Origin: Bacillota bacterium
GTDB taxonomy: Bacteria > Bacillota > Clostridia > Oscillospirales > Acutalibacteraceae
Direction of reading: 5' to 3'
NCBI GenBank assembly: GCA_023412845.1
Contig: JAEZRH010000152.1
Span: 1-10,112 of the forward strand
Length of the DNA: 10,112 nucleotides
Shown: positions 1-6,572 of the stretch, one piece after another
Layout of the letters: every line of letters starts with the position of its first letter
How positions within the stretch are numbered: position 1 is the stretch's first letter
Translations under genes and position numbers: made by a program
Notes under the pieces: model-generated
Database searches by the model: none
Told to the model about the DNA's origin: nothing
Seen by the model: only the letters and a program-made list of their open reading frames with translations

Positions 1-50
1 CGGTCATACCGCGCGGAGCGTCTTTGCTGTGCCTGAAAAGGGCACGTCAG
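1..50. other. Downstream flank of metE with a small hairpin
   Basis: These 50 bases follow the metE stop codon. They contain a 5-bp inverted repeat (GTGCC at 29-33, GGCAC at 41-45, 7-nt loop). Neither strand has a convincing run of T after it, so it is at best a weak terminator. No start codon with a ribosome binding site is visible before the window edge. Confidence 0.4.
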
Positions 51-2327
51 TTATGCCAGCGTGGCGCGAACGGCCTTGGCGGCCGCAACGAGATTCCGCA
101 GGCTCGGCGTGGCTTCGTCCTCGCCGCGCGTCTTCAGGCCGCAGTCCGGGTTGACCCACAGCTTTTCCTTCGGAATCTTTGCGAGCTCCGCGCGGATTTC
201 CTCCTCGATCTCCTCCTGAGACGGGACGCGCGGGGAATGGATGTCGTACACGCCGGGACCGACCTCCGTTTTGAAGTGGACGCGGTTGAGAGCGTCCACG
301 ATTTCCAGATTGGAGCGGGTGGCTTCGAACGAGATCACGTCGGCATCCATGTCGTCGATGTCTTGCACGATGTCGCCGAATTCGCTGTAGCACATATGGG
401 TGTGGATCTGCGTCGCGGCCTTTACGCCGGAATGAACGAGCCGGAACGCAGGGATAGCCCAGTCGAGATAATCGCTGTGCCAGTCGGCTTTGCGCAGCGG
501 CAGCTTTTCCTTGAGTGCCGCTTCGTCGATCTGGATGACGCGCAGCCCGGCTTTTTCAAGGTCGAGCACTTCCGCGCGGATGGCCAGCGCGAGCTGGAGC
601 GCCATCTCCCTGCGGGTGATGTCCTCGCGCGGGAACGACCAGTTGAGAATCGTCACCGGCCCGGTCAGCATGCCCTTGACCGGCTGTTTGGTCAGGCTCT
701 GCGCATAGGCGCTCGTTGCGACCGTGATCGGTTCCGTGCGGCGCACGTCGCTCCAGATGATCGGCGGCTTCACGCAGCGCGTCCCGTAGGACTGCACCCA
801 TGCCTTCTTTGTGAACAGAAAGCCGGAGAGATGCTCGCCGAAGTATTCCACCATGTCGTTGCGCTCGAATTCGCCGTGAACGATCACGTCAAGGCCAAGC
901 TCTTCCTGAAGGCGGATGCAGGAGGCGATTTTGGCTTTGATGCCGGCGTCGTATTCTTCGCGCGTGATTTCCCCCTTGCGCAGCTTTGCACGCAGGGCCT
1001 TGACTTCCTTGGTCTGCGGGAAAGAACCGATGGTCGTCGTGGGCAGAAGCGGCAGCTTCAGCTCTTCCTTCTGAATCTTTTCCCGTTCGTAGAAATCCGG
1101 CTTGCGGGTGAAGTCGTCTTCCGTCAGCGCGGCGATGCGGGCGCGGATCTCTTTGTCTTCATATTCTTTTCGGGAGGCGAGACGCTTTCCGTCCTCAAGG
1201 TACGCGGGGTCTGAAGCATAGTGCTCGGCATGCAGCAGACGGTCGAGCTCCAGAAGCTCCGCAAGTTTTTCCTGCGCGAAAGCAAAGTGGATTTTGTACT
1301 CGCCGGCAAGCGAGGTCTCGCTCGCCACCGTGTAGGGCACATGAAGGAGGGAACAGGACGTGCCGATCACGATGCTTTTTTTATCGACGGGCAGGCGTCC
1401 GAGCAGGCCCAGGGTCTTCTCATAGTCGTTCCTCCAGATGTTGCGGCCGTTCACGACGCCTGCGAACAGCAGTTTGCCCTGCGGGAAACCGTTTTCCGCC
1501 ACCAGCTTTTCGGTCCGGTTGCCTTCGATGAAATCGAGGCCGATCCCGTCGAAATCGAGGGATACGGCCGTGCCGTAGATGTCCCGGATATCGCCGAAAT
1601 AGGTCTGCAGCAGCACTTTCAGCGAGCCCTTCGCCGCCAGGATTTCGCGGTACAGCGAACCGAACAGCTCGATCTCTTCCGCGTTCAGGTCCGTGACGAG
1701 CGACGGTTCCTCGATCTGGATCCACTCGGCGCCGAGGGACTGGAAGCGGCCCAGAATTTCCCGGTAGGCGGCGGCCAGAGCGGGCGCGAAATCCGCCGGC
1801 TTTTTCCCGCCGTGGATTTCAGAGAGCTTGAGGAAGGTAAACGGCCCGATGACAGCCGGCTTTGTCAGAATGCCGAGCTGCTTTGCCTCGCTGAATTCGG
1901 CGAAAGGTTTTTCGCCCGCCAGGCGGATATCGGTTCCCGAATCAAGCTGGGGAACCAGATAATGGTAGTTCGTATTGAACCATTTTTTCATGGGCAGCGC
2001 CTTTACGTCGCCCTTTTCGCCCTGGTATCCGCGCGCCGCGGCAAAATAAGCGTCAAGCCCGCTCAGGCCGATGTTCCGGTACGGCGCGGGCTGTGCGTTT
2101 AGAAGAAAGACGGTGTCGAGCATGTTGTCGTAGAACGAAAAATCGTTCGACGGAATAAAGCCGATCCCGGCTTCTTCCTGAGCCTTCCAGTGCCTTGCCC
2201 GCAGTTCCTTCGCGTTTTTTTCGAGTTCATCGGCGGAGATTTTCCCTTTAAAATAATCCTCCGTCCAGAATTTCAGTTCCCGGTCCGCACCGATGCGCGG
2301 GTATCCGATGACCGCTGTGTTCGACAT
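51..2327 (-). CDS. metE: Cobalamin-independent methionine synthase MetE
   Basis: This enzyme transfers the methyl group of 5-methyltetrahydropteroyl-tri-L-glutamate to homocysteine to make methionine in the cytoplasm, without vitamin B12. The 758-residue length is normal for the family. The N-terminus carries the typical IGYPRIGADRELKFW start. The four zinc ligands that activate homocysteine are present as H644 and C646 (IHTHMCYSEF), E668 (SFEATRS) and C729 (VNPDCGLKTR), matching E. coli H641, C643, E665 and C726 with a constant offset of three. I chose the ATG at 2325-2327 because AGGAGG lies 8 nt upstream (2336-2341) and the family starts here. A longer in-frame reading from 2405 would run through the terminator and tandem repeats of the leader and is not credible. 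The gene stands alone on this strand after a T-box leader, so it should be switched on when methionyl-tRNA is uncharged. The gene is intact. Confidence 0.98.
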   Translation of the reverse strand: MSNTAVIGYPRIGADRELKFWTEDYFKGKISADELEKNAKELRARHWKAQEEAGIGFIPSNDFSFYDNMLDTVFLLNAQPAPYRNIGLSGLDAYFAAARGYQGEKGDVKALPMKKWFNTNYHYLVPQLDSGTDIRLAGEKPFAEFSEAKQLGILTKPAVIGPFTFLKLSEIHGGKKPADFAPALAAAYREILGRFQSLGAEWIQIEEPSLVTDLNAEEIELFGSLYREILAAKGSLKVLLQTYFGDIRDIYGTAVSLDFDGIGLDFIEGNRTEKLVAENGFPQGKLLFAGVVNGRNIWRNDYEKTLGLLGRLPVDKKSIVIGTSCSLLHVPYTVASETSLAGEYKIHFAFAQEKLAELLELDRLLHAEHYASDPAYLEDGKRLASRKEYEDKEIRARIAALTEDDFTRKPDFYEREKIQKEELKLPLLPTTTIGSFPQTKEVKALRAKLRKGEITREEYDAGIKAKIASCIRLQEELGLDVIVHGEFERNDMVEYFGEHLSGFLFTKKAWVQSYGTRCVKPPIIWSDVRRTEPITVATSAYAQSLTKQPVKGMLTGPVTILNWSFPREDITRREMALQLALAIRAEVLDLEKAGLRVIQIDEAALKEKLPLRKADWHSDYLDWAIPAFRLVHSGVKAATQIHTHMCYSEFGDIVQDIDDMDADVISFEATRSNLEIVDALNRVHFKTEVGPGVYDIHSPRVPSQEEIEEEIRAELAKIPKEKLWVNPDCGLKTRGEDEATPSLRNLVAAAKAVRATLA

Positions 2328-2353
2328 AATCGATTCCTCCTGTAAAAATATTG

Positions 2354-2383
2354 CCGCCTCGCGGAAAACCGCCTCGCGGAAAA
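2354..2383. repeat. Tandem 15-bp palindromic repeat in the metE leader
   Basis: The 15-bp unit CCGCCTCGCGGAAAA occurs twice without a mismatch, at 2354-2368 and 2369-2383. On the metE-sense strand each copy is CCGC-GAG-GCGG, which is itself a small hairpin. The pair can also fold as one long hairpin (CCGC, GAG, GCGG, TTTT loop, CCGC, GAG, GCGG) with a symmetric GAG/GAG internal loop. It lies directly after the leader terminator, sharing part of its T-tract, and ends 12 nt before the metE AGGAGG. It may be a simple slippage duplication or a second control structure; the sequence does not decide. Confidence 0.85.
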
Positions 2384-2420
2384 ATAAAAACCCGTCTTCC
2401 AACAAACGTCAGAAGACGGG
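2380..2420 (-). terminator. Intrinsic terminator of the metE T-box leader
   Basis: Read on the minus strand, CCCGTCTTC (2420-2412) pairs perfectly with GAAGACGGG (2399-2391) around a 12-nt loop. It is followed by TTTTTATTTTT (2390-2380). The 5' arm is the same segment that closes the proposed T-box antiterminator, so the two structures exclude each other. This is the usual arrangement for premature termination control. Confidence 0.92.
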
Positions 2421-2682
2421 ATAAATTACCCATGGTACCACTTCAATTCGCCGGAGCCTCGCGGTACCGGCCTCTGAGAGTACGCCGCTTTTGCGCGGAA
2501 TACTCGCTTTCCTTAACGGGAAATCCCGTCGCAGCCTAATGGCATCAGCCACCTCGGTGCGCCACTCCGGAGCCATCTTCAGCTTTTTCTGCCGGACCCT
2601 CTTTCAGCGTGCAAGGGCTCTCTGCACAGGCGGGAAAAACTTACTTTCTCCTTCACAGTGTTTTGCTTTTTCAATTGTCGTT
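2380..2682 (-). ncRNA. T-box riboswitch, methionine specifier, controlling metE
   Basis: T-box leaders bind a specific tRNA and allow read-through when that tRNA is uncharged. Read 5' to 3' on the minus strand, the leader shows AGAGAGC of the distal Stem I (2623-2617) followed by a GCTGAAA loop. A specifier segment GCTGAAG-ATG-GCTCC puts the AUG (Met) codon at 2576-2574. A GAGTA/TACTC hairpin follows. The antiterminator is GAAG (2444-2441), a seven-base bulge TGGTACC (2440-2434), ATGGG (2433-2429), a short loop, CCCGT (2420-2416) and CTTC (2415-2412). Both of its helices pair, and the bulge can pair with the ACCA end of tRNA-Met. The competing terminator follows. The bulge is followed by ATGGG rather than the common GCG, but the helix partner matches it. 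Lengths and element order fit the class; the folding was done by eye. Confidence 0.88.
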
Positions 2683-2688
2683 AGTGCT

Positions 2689-2716
2689 ATTATACCAGCA
2701 AAATCCGTTCTGTCAA
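2689..2716 (-). promoter_or_regulatory. Sigma-A promoter of metE
   Basis: On the minus strand a perfect -35 TTGACA (2716-2711) and a perfect -10 TATAAT (2694-2689) are separated by 16 nt. A TG dinucleotide makes it an extended -10 (TGGTATAAT). Initiation is expected near 2682, giving a leader of about 355 nt before metE. A strong promoter followed by a terminator-based switch is usual for T-box genes. Confidence 0.9.
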
Positions 2717-2720
2717 GTGA

Positions 2721-2736
2721 GAAAAAATGCTTTTTC
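2721..2736. promoter_or_regulatory. A/T-rich dyad upstream of the metE -35 box
   Basis: GAAAAA (2721-2726) and TTTTTC (2731-2736) form a perfect 6-bp inverted repeat around ATGC. It begins 4 bp upstream of the metE -35 hexamer, where A-tracts often act as an UP element and where an activator could also bind. Its role is inferred from position only. Confidence 0.3.
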
Positions 2737-2793
2737 CCCTGTAGAAGACAAAACTTCCGGCCCGGAATTTTCGGGAGGAACCTTCGGCTGACC

Positions 2794-2822
2794 TTGACAA
2801 GCGGCATAAAAAATGCTAATAT
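2794..2822 (+). promoter_or_regulatory. Promoter of the alpha/beta hydrolase gene
   Basis: A perfect TTGACA (2794-2799) is followed after 17 nt by TAATAT (2817-2822), preceded by TGC as an extended -10. Initiation near 2829 leaves a short leader of about 50 nt before the ATG at 2880. It diverges from the metE promoter, with about 78 bp between the two -35 boxes. Confidence 0.75.
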
Positions 2823-2836
2823 ATAAAACATATATG
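2821..2836. promoter_or_regulatory. Candidate operator at the hydrolase start site
   Basis: The stretch ATATAAAACATATATG overlaps the -10 box and transcription start region. Its TAAAACATATA core resembles GTAAACATATA in the promoter of the PLP-enzyme operon (3768-3778), placed almost identically relative to the -10. A shared regulator is an inference; simple A/T richness could also explain it. Confidence 0.35.
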
Positions 2837-2879
2837 ATTGATATGATTATTGGTGATGCAGATTCCGGAGGTCGAGCTT

Positions 2880-3740
2880 ATGCCATATGATCCGCTGAAC
2901 GAAGACCCTGTCCCCTGTGACCCTGATTTTCCTGCCGACGTCGCCGGCTTTGTCATTCCGTCGAGAACGGGGGAAAAAATGTCCGCCTGCCTGTTCCGGC
3001 CGCAGGGCCGGGGCCCGCATCCCATGGTGCAGCTGCTGCACGGATACCCGGGTGACGAAAACAACTATGACCTCGCGCATGCTTACCAGCGTGCCGGCTA
3101 TACCGTGGTCGTTTTCCATTACCGCGGCACCTGGGGGAGCGAGGGGCTGTTCAGTCTGAGCCATGTCCTTGAGGATGTGGAGGATGCTCTCCGCTTCCTC
3201 CGTAAAAACAGCGGGGAAAAGCCGTACGGGTTCGACGCGCAAAGACTTGTGCTTGTCGGTCACAGTATGGGGGGCTTTGCCGCCCTGCAGACGGCGGCGC
3301 GGGACGGGGGCCTGCTCGGTGTCGCCGCCATCGCGGCGTTCGATTTTTCGCTTGCCGCTTCCGTGCCGGAGATCCGCGCTGCGGCGGGGGAGGAGTTCGG
3401 CAACTGTTTGCCCATCAAAACGGTCGCGCTGGATGAGCTGATGGGGGAGATCGACCGAAATGCTTCCGCGTGGAGTTTTCCCGTCCTGGCGAAGGCTCTT
3501 TCGGCGCTGCCGGTGCTTCTTGTTTCCGCTTCCCGCGACGTGATCTCCGTTCCGGAATACCATTTCCAGCCGCTTTACAACGCCCTGCGCGGCCTGCGTA
3601 CGAAAGATCTGAGCGCGGTCTCGTTTCGTGACGGCCACTGCCTGAGCGCGAGCCGGATCGGTCTTGCCCGCACTCTCCTTTCCTGGACGGCGGGTTTGCC
3701 TGCCGCCCGGCCGGATGAAATTTTTGCGGCAGACGATTGA
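2880..3740 (+). CDS. Alpha/beta hydrolase, substrate unknown
   Basis: This is a 286-residue cytoplasmic alpha/beta-hydrolase fold protein without a signal peptide or membrane segment. The oxyanion-hole motif HGYPG is at residues 54-58. The nucleophile elbow GHSMGG gives Ser129. The acid is probably Asp220 (SASRD) and the base His253 (RDGHC), so the catalytic triad looks complete. A short insertion between residues 155 and 210 could form the lid. Such proteins include esterases, thioesterases and S9-like peptidases; nothing here picks one. I chose the ATG at 2880 because GGAGG (2867-2871) sits 8 nt before it. Upstream in-frame TTG and ATG codons at 2850 and 2856 lack such a site. It has its own promoter, stands between divergent metE and the cystine/PLP operon, and shares a promoter motif with the latter, so a role in sulphur amino-acid metabolism is possible but unproven. 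Confidence 0.88.
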   Translation: MPYDPLNEDPVPCDPDFPADVAGFVIPSRTGEKMSACLFRPQGRGPHPMVQLLHGYPGDENNYDLAHAYQRAGYTVVVFHYRGTWGSEGLFSLSHVLEDVEDALRFLRKNSGEKPYGFDAQRLVLVGHSMGGFAALQTAARDGGLLGVAAIAAFDFSLAASVPEIRAAAGEEFGNCLPIKTVALDELMGEIDRNASAWSFPVLAKALSALPVLLVSASRDVISVPEYHFQPLYNALRGLRTKDLSAVSFRDGHCLSASRIGLARTLLSWTAGLPAARPDEIFAADD

Positions 3741-3765
3741 CAAAAACTGAAACACAGAATATCAT
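3737..3765 (+). promoter_or_regulatory. Promoter of the PLP enzyme and ABC importer operon
   Basis: TTGACA (3737-3742) overlaps the TGA stop codon of the hydrolase gene. TATCAT (3760-3765), one mismatch from consensus, follows after 17 nt. Initiation is expected near 3772. There is no terminator between the hydrolase and this promoter, so some read-through from the hydrolase is likely. Confidence 0.8.
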
Positions 3766-3777
3766 ATGTAAACATAT
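3764..3777. promoter_or_regulatory. Inverted repeat over the operon start site, candidate operator
   Basis: ATATGT (3764-3769) and ACATAT (3772-3777) are perfect inverted arms around AA. The dyad covers the end of the -10 box and the predicted start site, a classic place for a repressor. A related half-site occurs at the hydrolase promoter. I cannot assign a regulator family. Confidence 0.45.
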
Positions 3778-3800
3778 AGAAAAACTATAAAATCCAAACA

Positions 3801-3829
3801 CCGGGTCGTGGGGCGATCGGCCCGCCCGG
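3801..3829 (+). other. GC-rich stem-loop in the leader of the PLP enzyme gene
   Basis: CCGGG (3801-3805) pairs with CCCGG (3825-3829), and inside it GGGC (3811-3814) pairs with GCCC (3820-3823). The hairpin ends right before two purine-rich GGAGGA sites (3828-3833 and 3835-3840), the first of which it partly covers. It could tune translation or mRNA stability; it has no T-run and is not a terminator. Confidence 0.45.
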
Positions 3830-3845
3830 AGGACGGAGGAAATGA

Positions 3846-4988
3846 ATGAAGTATGAATCTCTGCTGATACACGGCGGGAAGACGGATGAAGGAGAGACGC
3901 GGGCGGTCAACGTCCCCGTTTATCTTTCTTCCACCTTTGTTCAGCCGGAATTCGGGCGCTTCCAGCAGTATGAGTATTCGCGGGGCGGCAACCCGACAAG
4001 GAGCGCGGTCGAAAAGCTGGCCGCCGACCTTGAAGGGGCGAAATACGGCCTGGCTCTGGCGAGCGGCATGGCGGCCAACGCGCTGGTGTTCGGGCTGTTC
4101 CGCGCCGGCGACAAGATTTTGCTGAACAACAATGTCTATGGCGGGACTTATCGGTTCGTGTCGAATATTTTTGCGGACCGCGGCCTCCGCTATGAGATGG
4201 TCGACGATTTCAACACCTACGACCTGAAAAACGCCGATGCCAATGTCAAGGCCGTTTTTCTGGAAACGCCGTCGAACCCGCTCCTGAACGTCACGGACCT
4301 TGCAAGGGTGTCGAAGCAGGCGAAGGAACGGGGAATCCTCGTGATCGTCGACAACACGTTCATGACCTCGTATTTCCAGCGTCCGCTGGAACTGGGGGCC
4401 GACGTGGTCGTGTACTCCGCCACAAAATTTTATTCGGGGCATTCCGACATTCTGGCGGGGCTGGCCGTCCTGAACGACGAGGCCATTTACAAAAGACTCA
4501 AATTTCTGCAGAACACGCTTGGAGGGATTCTAAGCCCGACGGATTCCTATCTCTTGCTCCGCGGCATCCGCACCCTCGGCGTAAGGATGGACCGCCACCA
4601 GCAGAACGCCCTCAAAATCGCCTCTTTTCTCCGCGGCCATGAAGCGGTGGAAGACATCTACTATCCCGGTCTGCCGGATGATCCCGGCCACGAGCTCCAG
4701 AAAAAGCAGGGATCGGGTTTCGGTTCCGTCATGTCGATACGGCTGCGGAAGGGGTACGACACGAAGAAATTTGTCGATTCCCTGCGGATGTTCAGCCTGG
4801 CGGTCAGCCTCGGCGGCGTGGAGTCGCTCATCTGCCACCCGGCGACCATGACGCACGAATCCTACCCGAAGGAACTGCAGCGGAAACTTGGCATCGACGA
4901 CAGATTGATCCGGCTTTCCGTCGGGATCGAAAACGCCGACGATCTTGTGGAAGATATTGCGGAAGCTCTGCAGAAAGCCAGAATTTAA
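3846..4988 (+). CDS. mccB: PLP-dependent cystathionine gamma-lyase / synthase family enzyme (MccB-like)
   Basis: This 380-residue protein belongs to the Cys/Met metabolism PLP enzymes (cystathionine gamma-lyase, gamma-synthase and relatives), which work as cytoplasmic tetramers. The PLP Schiff-base lysine is K194 in YSATKFYSGHSD. D169 (VDNTF) should hold the pyridine nitrogen, and Y44/R46 (YEYSR) the phosphate of the neighbouring subunit. SGMAA (73-77), NVYGGTY (96-102) and SLGGVESL (321-328) are all intact. From memory the start (IHGG), the YYPG..PGHEL segment and the C-terminus resemble Bacillus MccB more than MetI, so gamma-lyase (cystathionine or homocysteine to cysteine or H2S) is my first choice. 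Gamma-synthase and O-acetylhomoserine sulfhydrylase cannot be excluded. The start at 3846 has GGAGG 6 nt upstream. Another ATG at 3842 is out of frame. The cystine importer genes follow at once, which fits a sulphur amino-acid operon. Confidence 0.88.
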   Translation: MKYESLLIHGGKTDEGETRAVNVPVYLSSTFVQPEFGRFQQYEYSRGGNPTRSAVEKLAADLEGAKYGLALASGMAANALVFGLFRAGDKILLNNNVYGGTYRFVSNIFADRGLRYEMVDDFNTYDLKNADANVKAVFLETPSNPLLNVTDLARVSKQAKERGILVIVDNTFMTSYFQRPLELGADVVVYSATKFYSGHSDILAGLAVLNDEAIYKRLKFLQNTLGGILSPTDSYLLLRGIRTLGVRMDRHQQNALKIASFLRGHEAVEDIYYPGLPDDPGHELQKKQGSGFGSVMSIRLRKGYDTKKFVDSLRMFSLAVSLGGVESLICHPATMTHESYPKELQRKLGIDDRLIRLSVGIENADDLVEDIAEALQKARI

Positions 4989-5002
4989 GGAGGCATATCA
5001 CC

Positions 5003-5866
5003 ATGAAAAAAAGAAATTTTGTCGCGCTGATTCTTACCGCGGCGCTGACCGTCGCTTCGGCGGGCTGCTCCGCGACCTCTGCGGCGTCGCAGACGCCCGC
5101 ATCCTCCGCGGCGGCATCCGGCGAAACGGTTTCGTCTGCCGCGGCGTCCCCGTCCGGCGGCTCGCAGCTGGACGAGATCAAGCAGAAGGGCGTCATGACC
5201 GTGGGAACGGAAGGAACCTATTCGCCCTTCACCTATCACGACAGCAAGACGAATCAGCTGGTCGGTTTTGACGTGGAGATCGCCGAAGCCGTCGGCCGGC
5301 AGCTCGGCGTGAAAGTCCAGTTTGTCGAAACAAAATGGGATTCCATGATCGCCGGGCTTGACGCCAAACGCTACGACGTGGTTTTCAACCAGGTGGGCGT
5401 CACCGACGAACGCAAGCAGAAATACGATTTTTCAACGCCGTACACCGTGACGCGCGCCGCGCTCATCGTGAGTTCGGACAACGCTTCGATCAAGACATTC
5501 GACGATCTGAAGGGCAAAAAATCCGCCCAGTCGCTGACCAGCAACTACGGGCAGATGGCCCAGAAATACGGCGCCACGCTTGTGGGCACCGACGGGTTCA
5601 ACCAATCGGCCGACCTCGTCCTCCAGAAACGCGCCGATGCCACCATCAACGACGACATTGCCTATTACGACTATAAGAAGCAGAAACCGGACGCACAGCT
5701 CAAAATCGCCGCCACGCTGAACGACGCGAGCCAGAACGCCGCTCTGTTCCGCAAGGGCAGCGACAGTTTCGTGAAGGCCGTGGACGACGCGCTCGCCAAG
5801 CTGACCTCGGACGGGACTCTCAGCAAAATTTCGGAGAAATATTTTGGCAAGGACGTAACGAAGTAA
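5003..5866 (+). CDS. Lipoprotein solute-binding protein of a polar amino-acid (probably cystine) ABC importer
   Basis: The 287-residue protein is a family 3 bacterial solute-binding protein that captures substrate outside the membrane for the permease encoded next. It starts MKKRNF with a hydrophobic signal segment and a lipobox SAGC, so C22 should be lipidated. The -3 residue is Ser, weaker than the usual Leu. Residues 23-54 are a Ser/Ala-rich linker. The binding domain begins near residue 60 (GVMTVGTEGTYSPFTYHD), with GFDVEIAEAVG (88-98), R137 in VGVTDERKQ as the likely carboxylate anchor, and D218 in INDDIAYY as the likely amino-group ligand. The AGGAGG site overlaps the stop codon of the upstream PLP enzyme gene (4988-4993), and the ATG follows after 9 nt, so the genes are co-transcribed. 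Resemblance to TcyA/TcyJ-type cystine binders and the neighbour suggest cystine. Other polar amino acids remain possible. Confidence 0.88.
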   Translation: MKKRNFVALILTAALTVASAGCSATSAASQTPASSAAASGETVSSAAASPSGGSQLDEIKQKGVMTVGTEGTYSPFTYHDSKTNQLVGFDVEIAEAVGRQLGVKVQFVETKWDSMIAGLDAKRYDVVFNQVGVTDERKQKYDFSTPYTVTRAALIVSSDNASIKTFDDLKGKKSAQSLTSNYGQMAQKYGATLVGTDGFNQSADLVLQKRADATINDDIAYYDYKKQKPDAQLKIAATLNDASQNAALFRKGSDSFVKAVDDALAKLTSDGTLSKISEKYFGKDVTK

Positions 5867-5891
5867 TTCCAACAAGGGGCAGGTCGCCAAT

Positions 5892-6572
5892 ATGATTAGC
5901 CAGCGCGTCATCAATATTATTCTCGAGTCCTTCTGGCCGATTCTTTCGGCCGGTTTCGTCTATACGATACCGCTTACCCTAATCTCCTTTGCGCTGGGGC
6001 TTGTGATCGCGGTCATCGTGGCCCTGGTGCGTATCGCGAACGTGAAGGTCTTTTGCCGGATCGCGGAATTTTATGTCTGGATCATCCGCGGCACGCCGCT
6101 TCTGGTGCAGATTTTCATCATTTTCTACGGCCTGCCGAACGCGGGCGTGGTGCTCGATCCGCTGCCCGCGGCGGTCATCGCCTTTTCGCTCAACGTGGGC
6201 GCGTACAGTTCGGAAACCGTCCGCGCGGCGATCCTGTCCATTCCGAAAGGCCAGTGGGAGGCGGGGTACTCGCTCGGCATGACCTATTTTCAGGCCCTGC
6301 GGCGCGTGGTCGTCCCGCAGGCCGCACGGGTCTCCGTGCCGCCGCTGTTCAATTCGTTCATCGGGCTTGTCAAGGACACTTCGCTCGCGGCCAATATCAC
6401 CGTTACGGAAATGTTCATGGTCACCCAGCGGGTTGCGGCGGCGACCTACGAACCGCTTGCCCTGTACTGTGAGGTCGCCGTGATCTACCTTATTTTCTGC
6501 ACGGTTTTGAGCCGCGTGCAGAGCTTTGCGGAAAAGAAACTGAGCGCGGGCCAGAGCGGGGTGGCAAAATAA
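5892..6572 (+). CDS. Polar amino-acid ABC importer permease (TcyB-like)
   Basis: This 226-residue inner-membrane protein is the permease of the importer and should act as a homodimer. Hydrophobic segments lie at about residues 17-47, 59-80, 90-112, 150-170 and 187-207, the usual five-helix pattern. The cytoplasmic EAA loop that docks on the ATPase is clear at 123-144 (EAGYSLGMTYFQALRRVVVPQA). The stretch IIRGTPLLVQIFIIFYGLP (64-82) is typical of the HisM/GlnP/TcyB group. The start at 5892 has only a weak AGG site (5881-5883) 8 nt upstream. It is 25 bp after the binding-protein gene, so translation probably depends partly on coupling. The stop codon abuts the ATG of the ATPase gene. Confidence 0.92.
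   Translation: MISQRVINIILESFWPILSAGFVYTIPLTLISFALGLVIAVIVALVRIANVKVFCRIAEFYVWIIRGTPLLVQIFIIFYGLPNAGVVLDPLPAAVIAFSLNVGAYSSETVRAAILSIPKGQWEAGYSLGMTYFQALRRVVVPQAARVSVPPLFNSFIGLVKDTSLAANITVTEMFMVTQRVAAATYEPLALYCEVAVIYLIFCTVLSRVQSFAEKKLSAGQSGVAK

Noticed and set aside
29..45. Hairpin after metE as an intrinsic terminator
   Set aside because: The stem is only 5 bp and no T-run follows on either strand.
24..1214. Long 396-codon open frame on the plus strand opposite metE
   Set aside because: It is an antisense shadow of a GC-rich gene with no recognisable domain, no binding site, and a complete metE on the other strand.
2328..2405. In-frame N-terminal extension of metE by 26 codons
   Set aside because: It reads through the terminator and the tandem repeats, has no ribosome binding site, and the family start MSNTAVIGYPRIG has an ideal AGGAGG 8 nt upstream.
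2380..2682. SAM (S-box) riboswitch before metE
   Set aside because: The S-box core strings are not visible, while Stem I, specifier and antiterminator of a T-box are all present.
2761..2775. Near-palindrome CCCGGAATTTTCGGG upstream of the hydrolase promoter
   Set aside because: It has an internal mismatch, no second copy, and no link to a known operator, so I do not call it a site.
2850..2879. Upstream TTG/ATG start for the hydrolase
   Set aside because: These codons overlap the GGAGG that serves the ATG at 2880 and have no binding site of their own.
2847..3755. 302-codon open frame opposite the hydrolase gene
   Set aside because: It is antisense to a gene with an intact catalytic triad and a good promoter, and its own sequence is rich in Arg and Gln as expected of a shadow frame.
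3772..3845. Riboswitch in the leader of the MccB-like operon
   Set aside because: The leader is only about 74 nt with one GC-rich hairpin and no terminator, too short for a known sulphur-sensing riboswitch.
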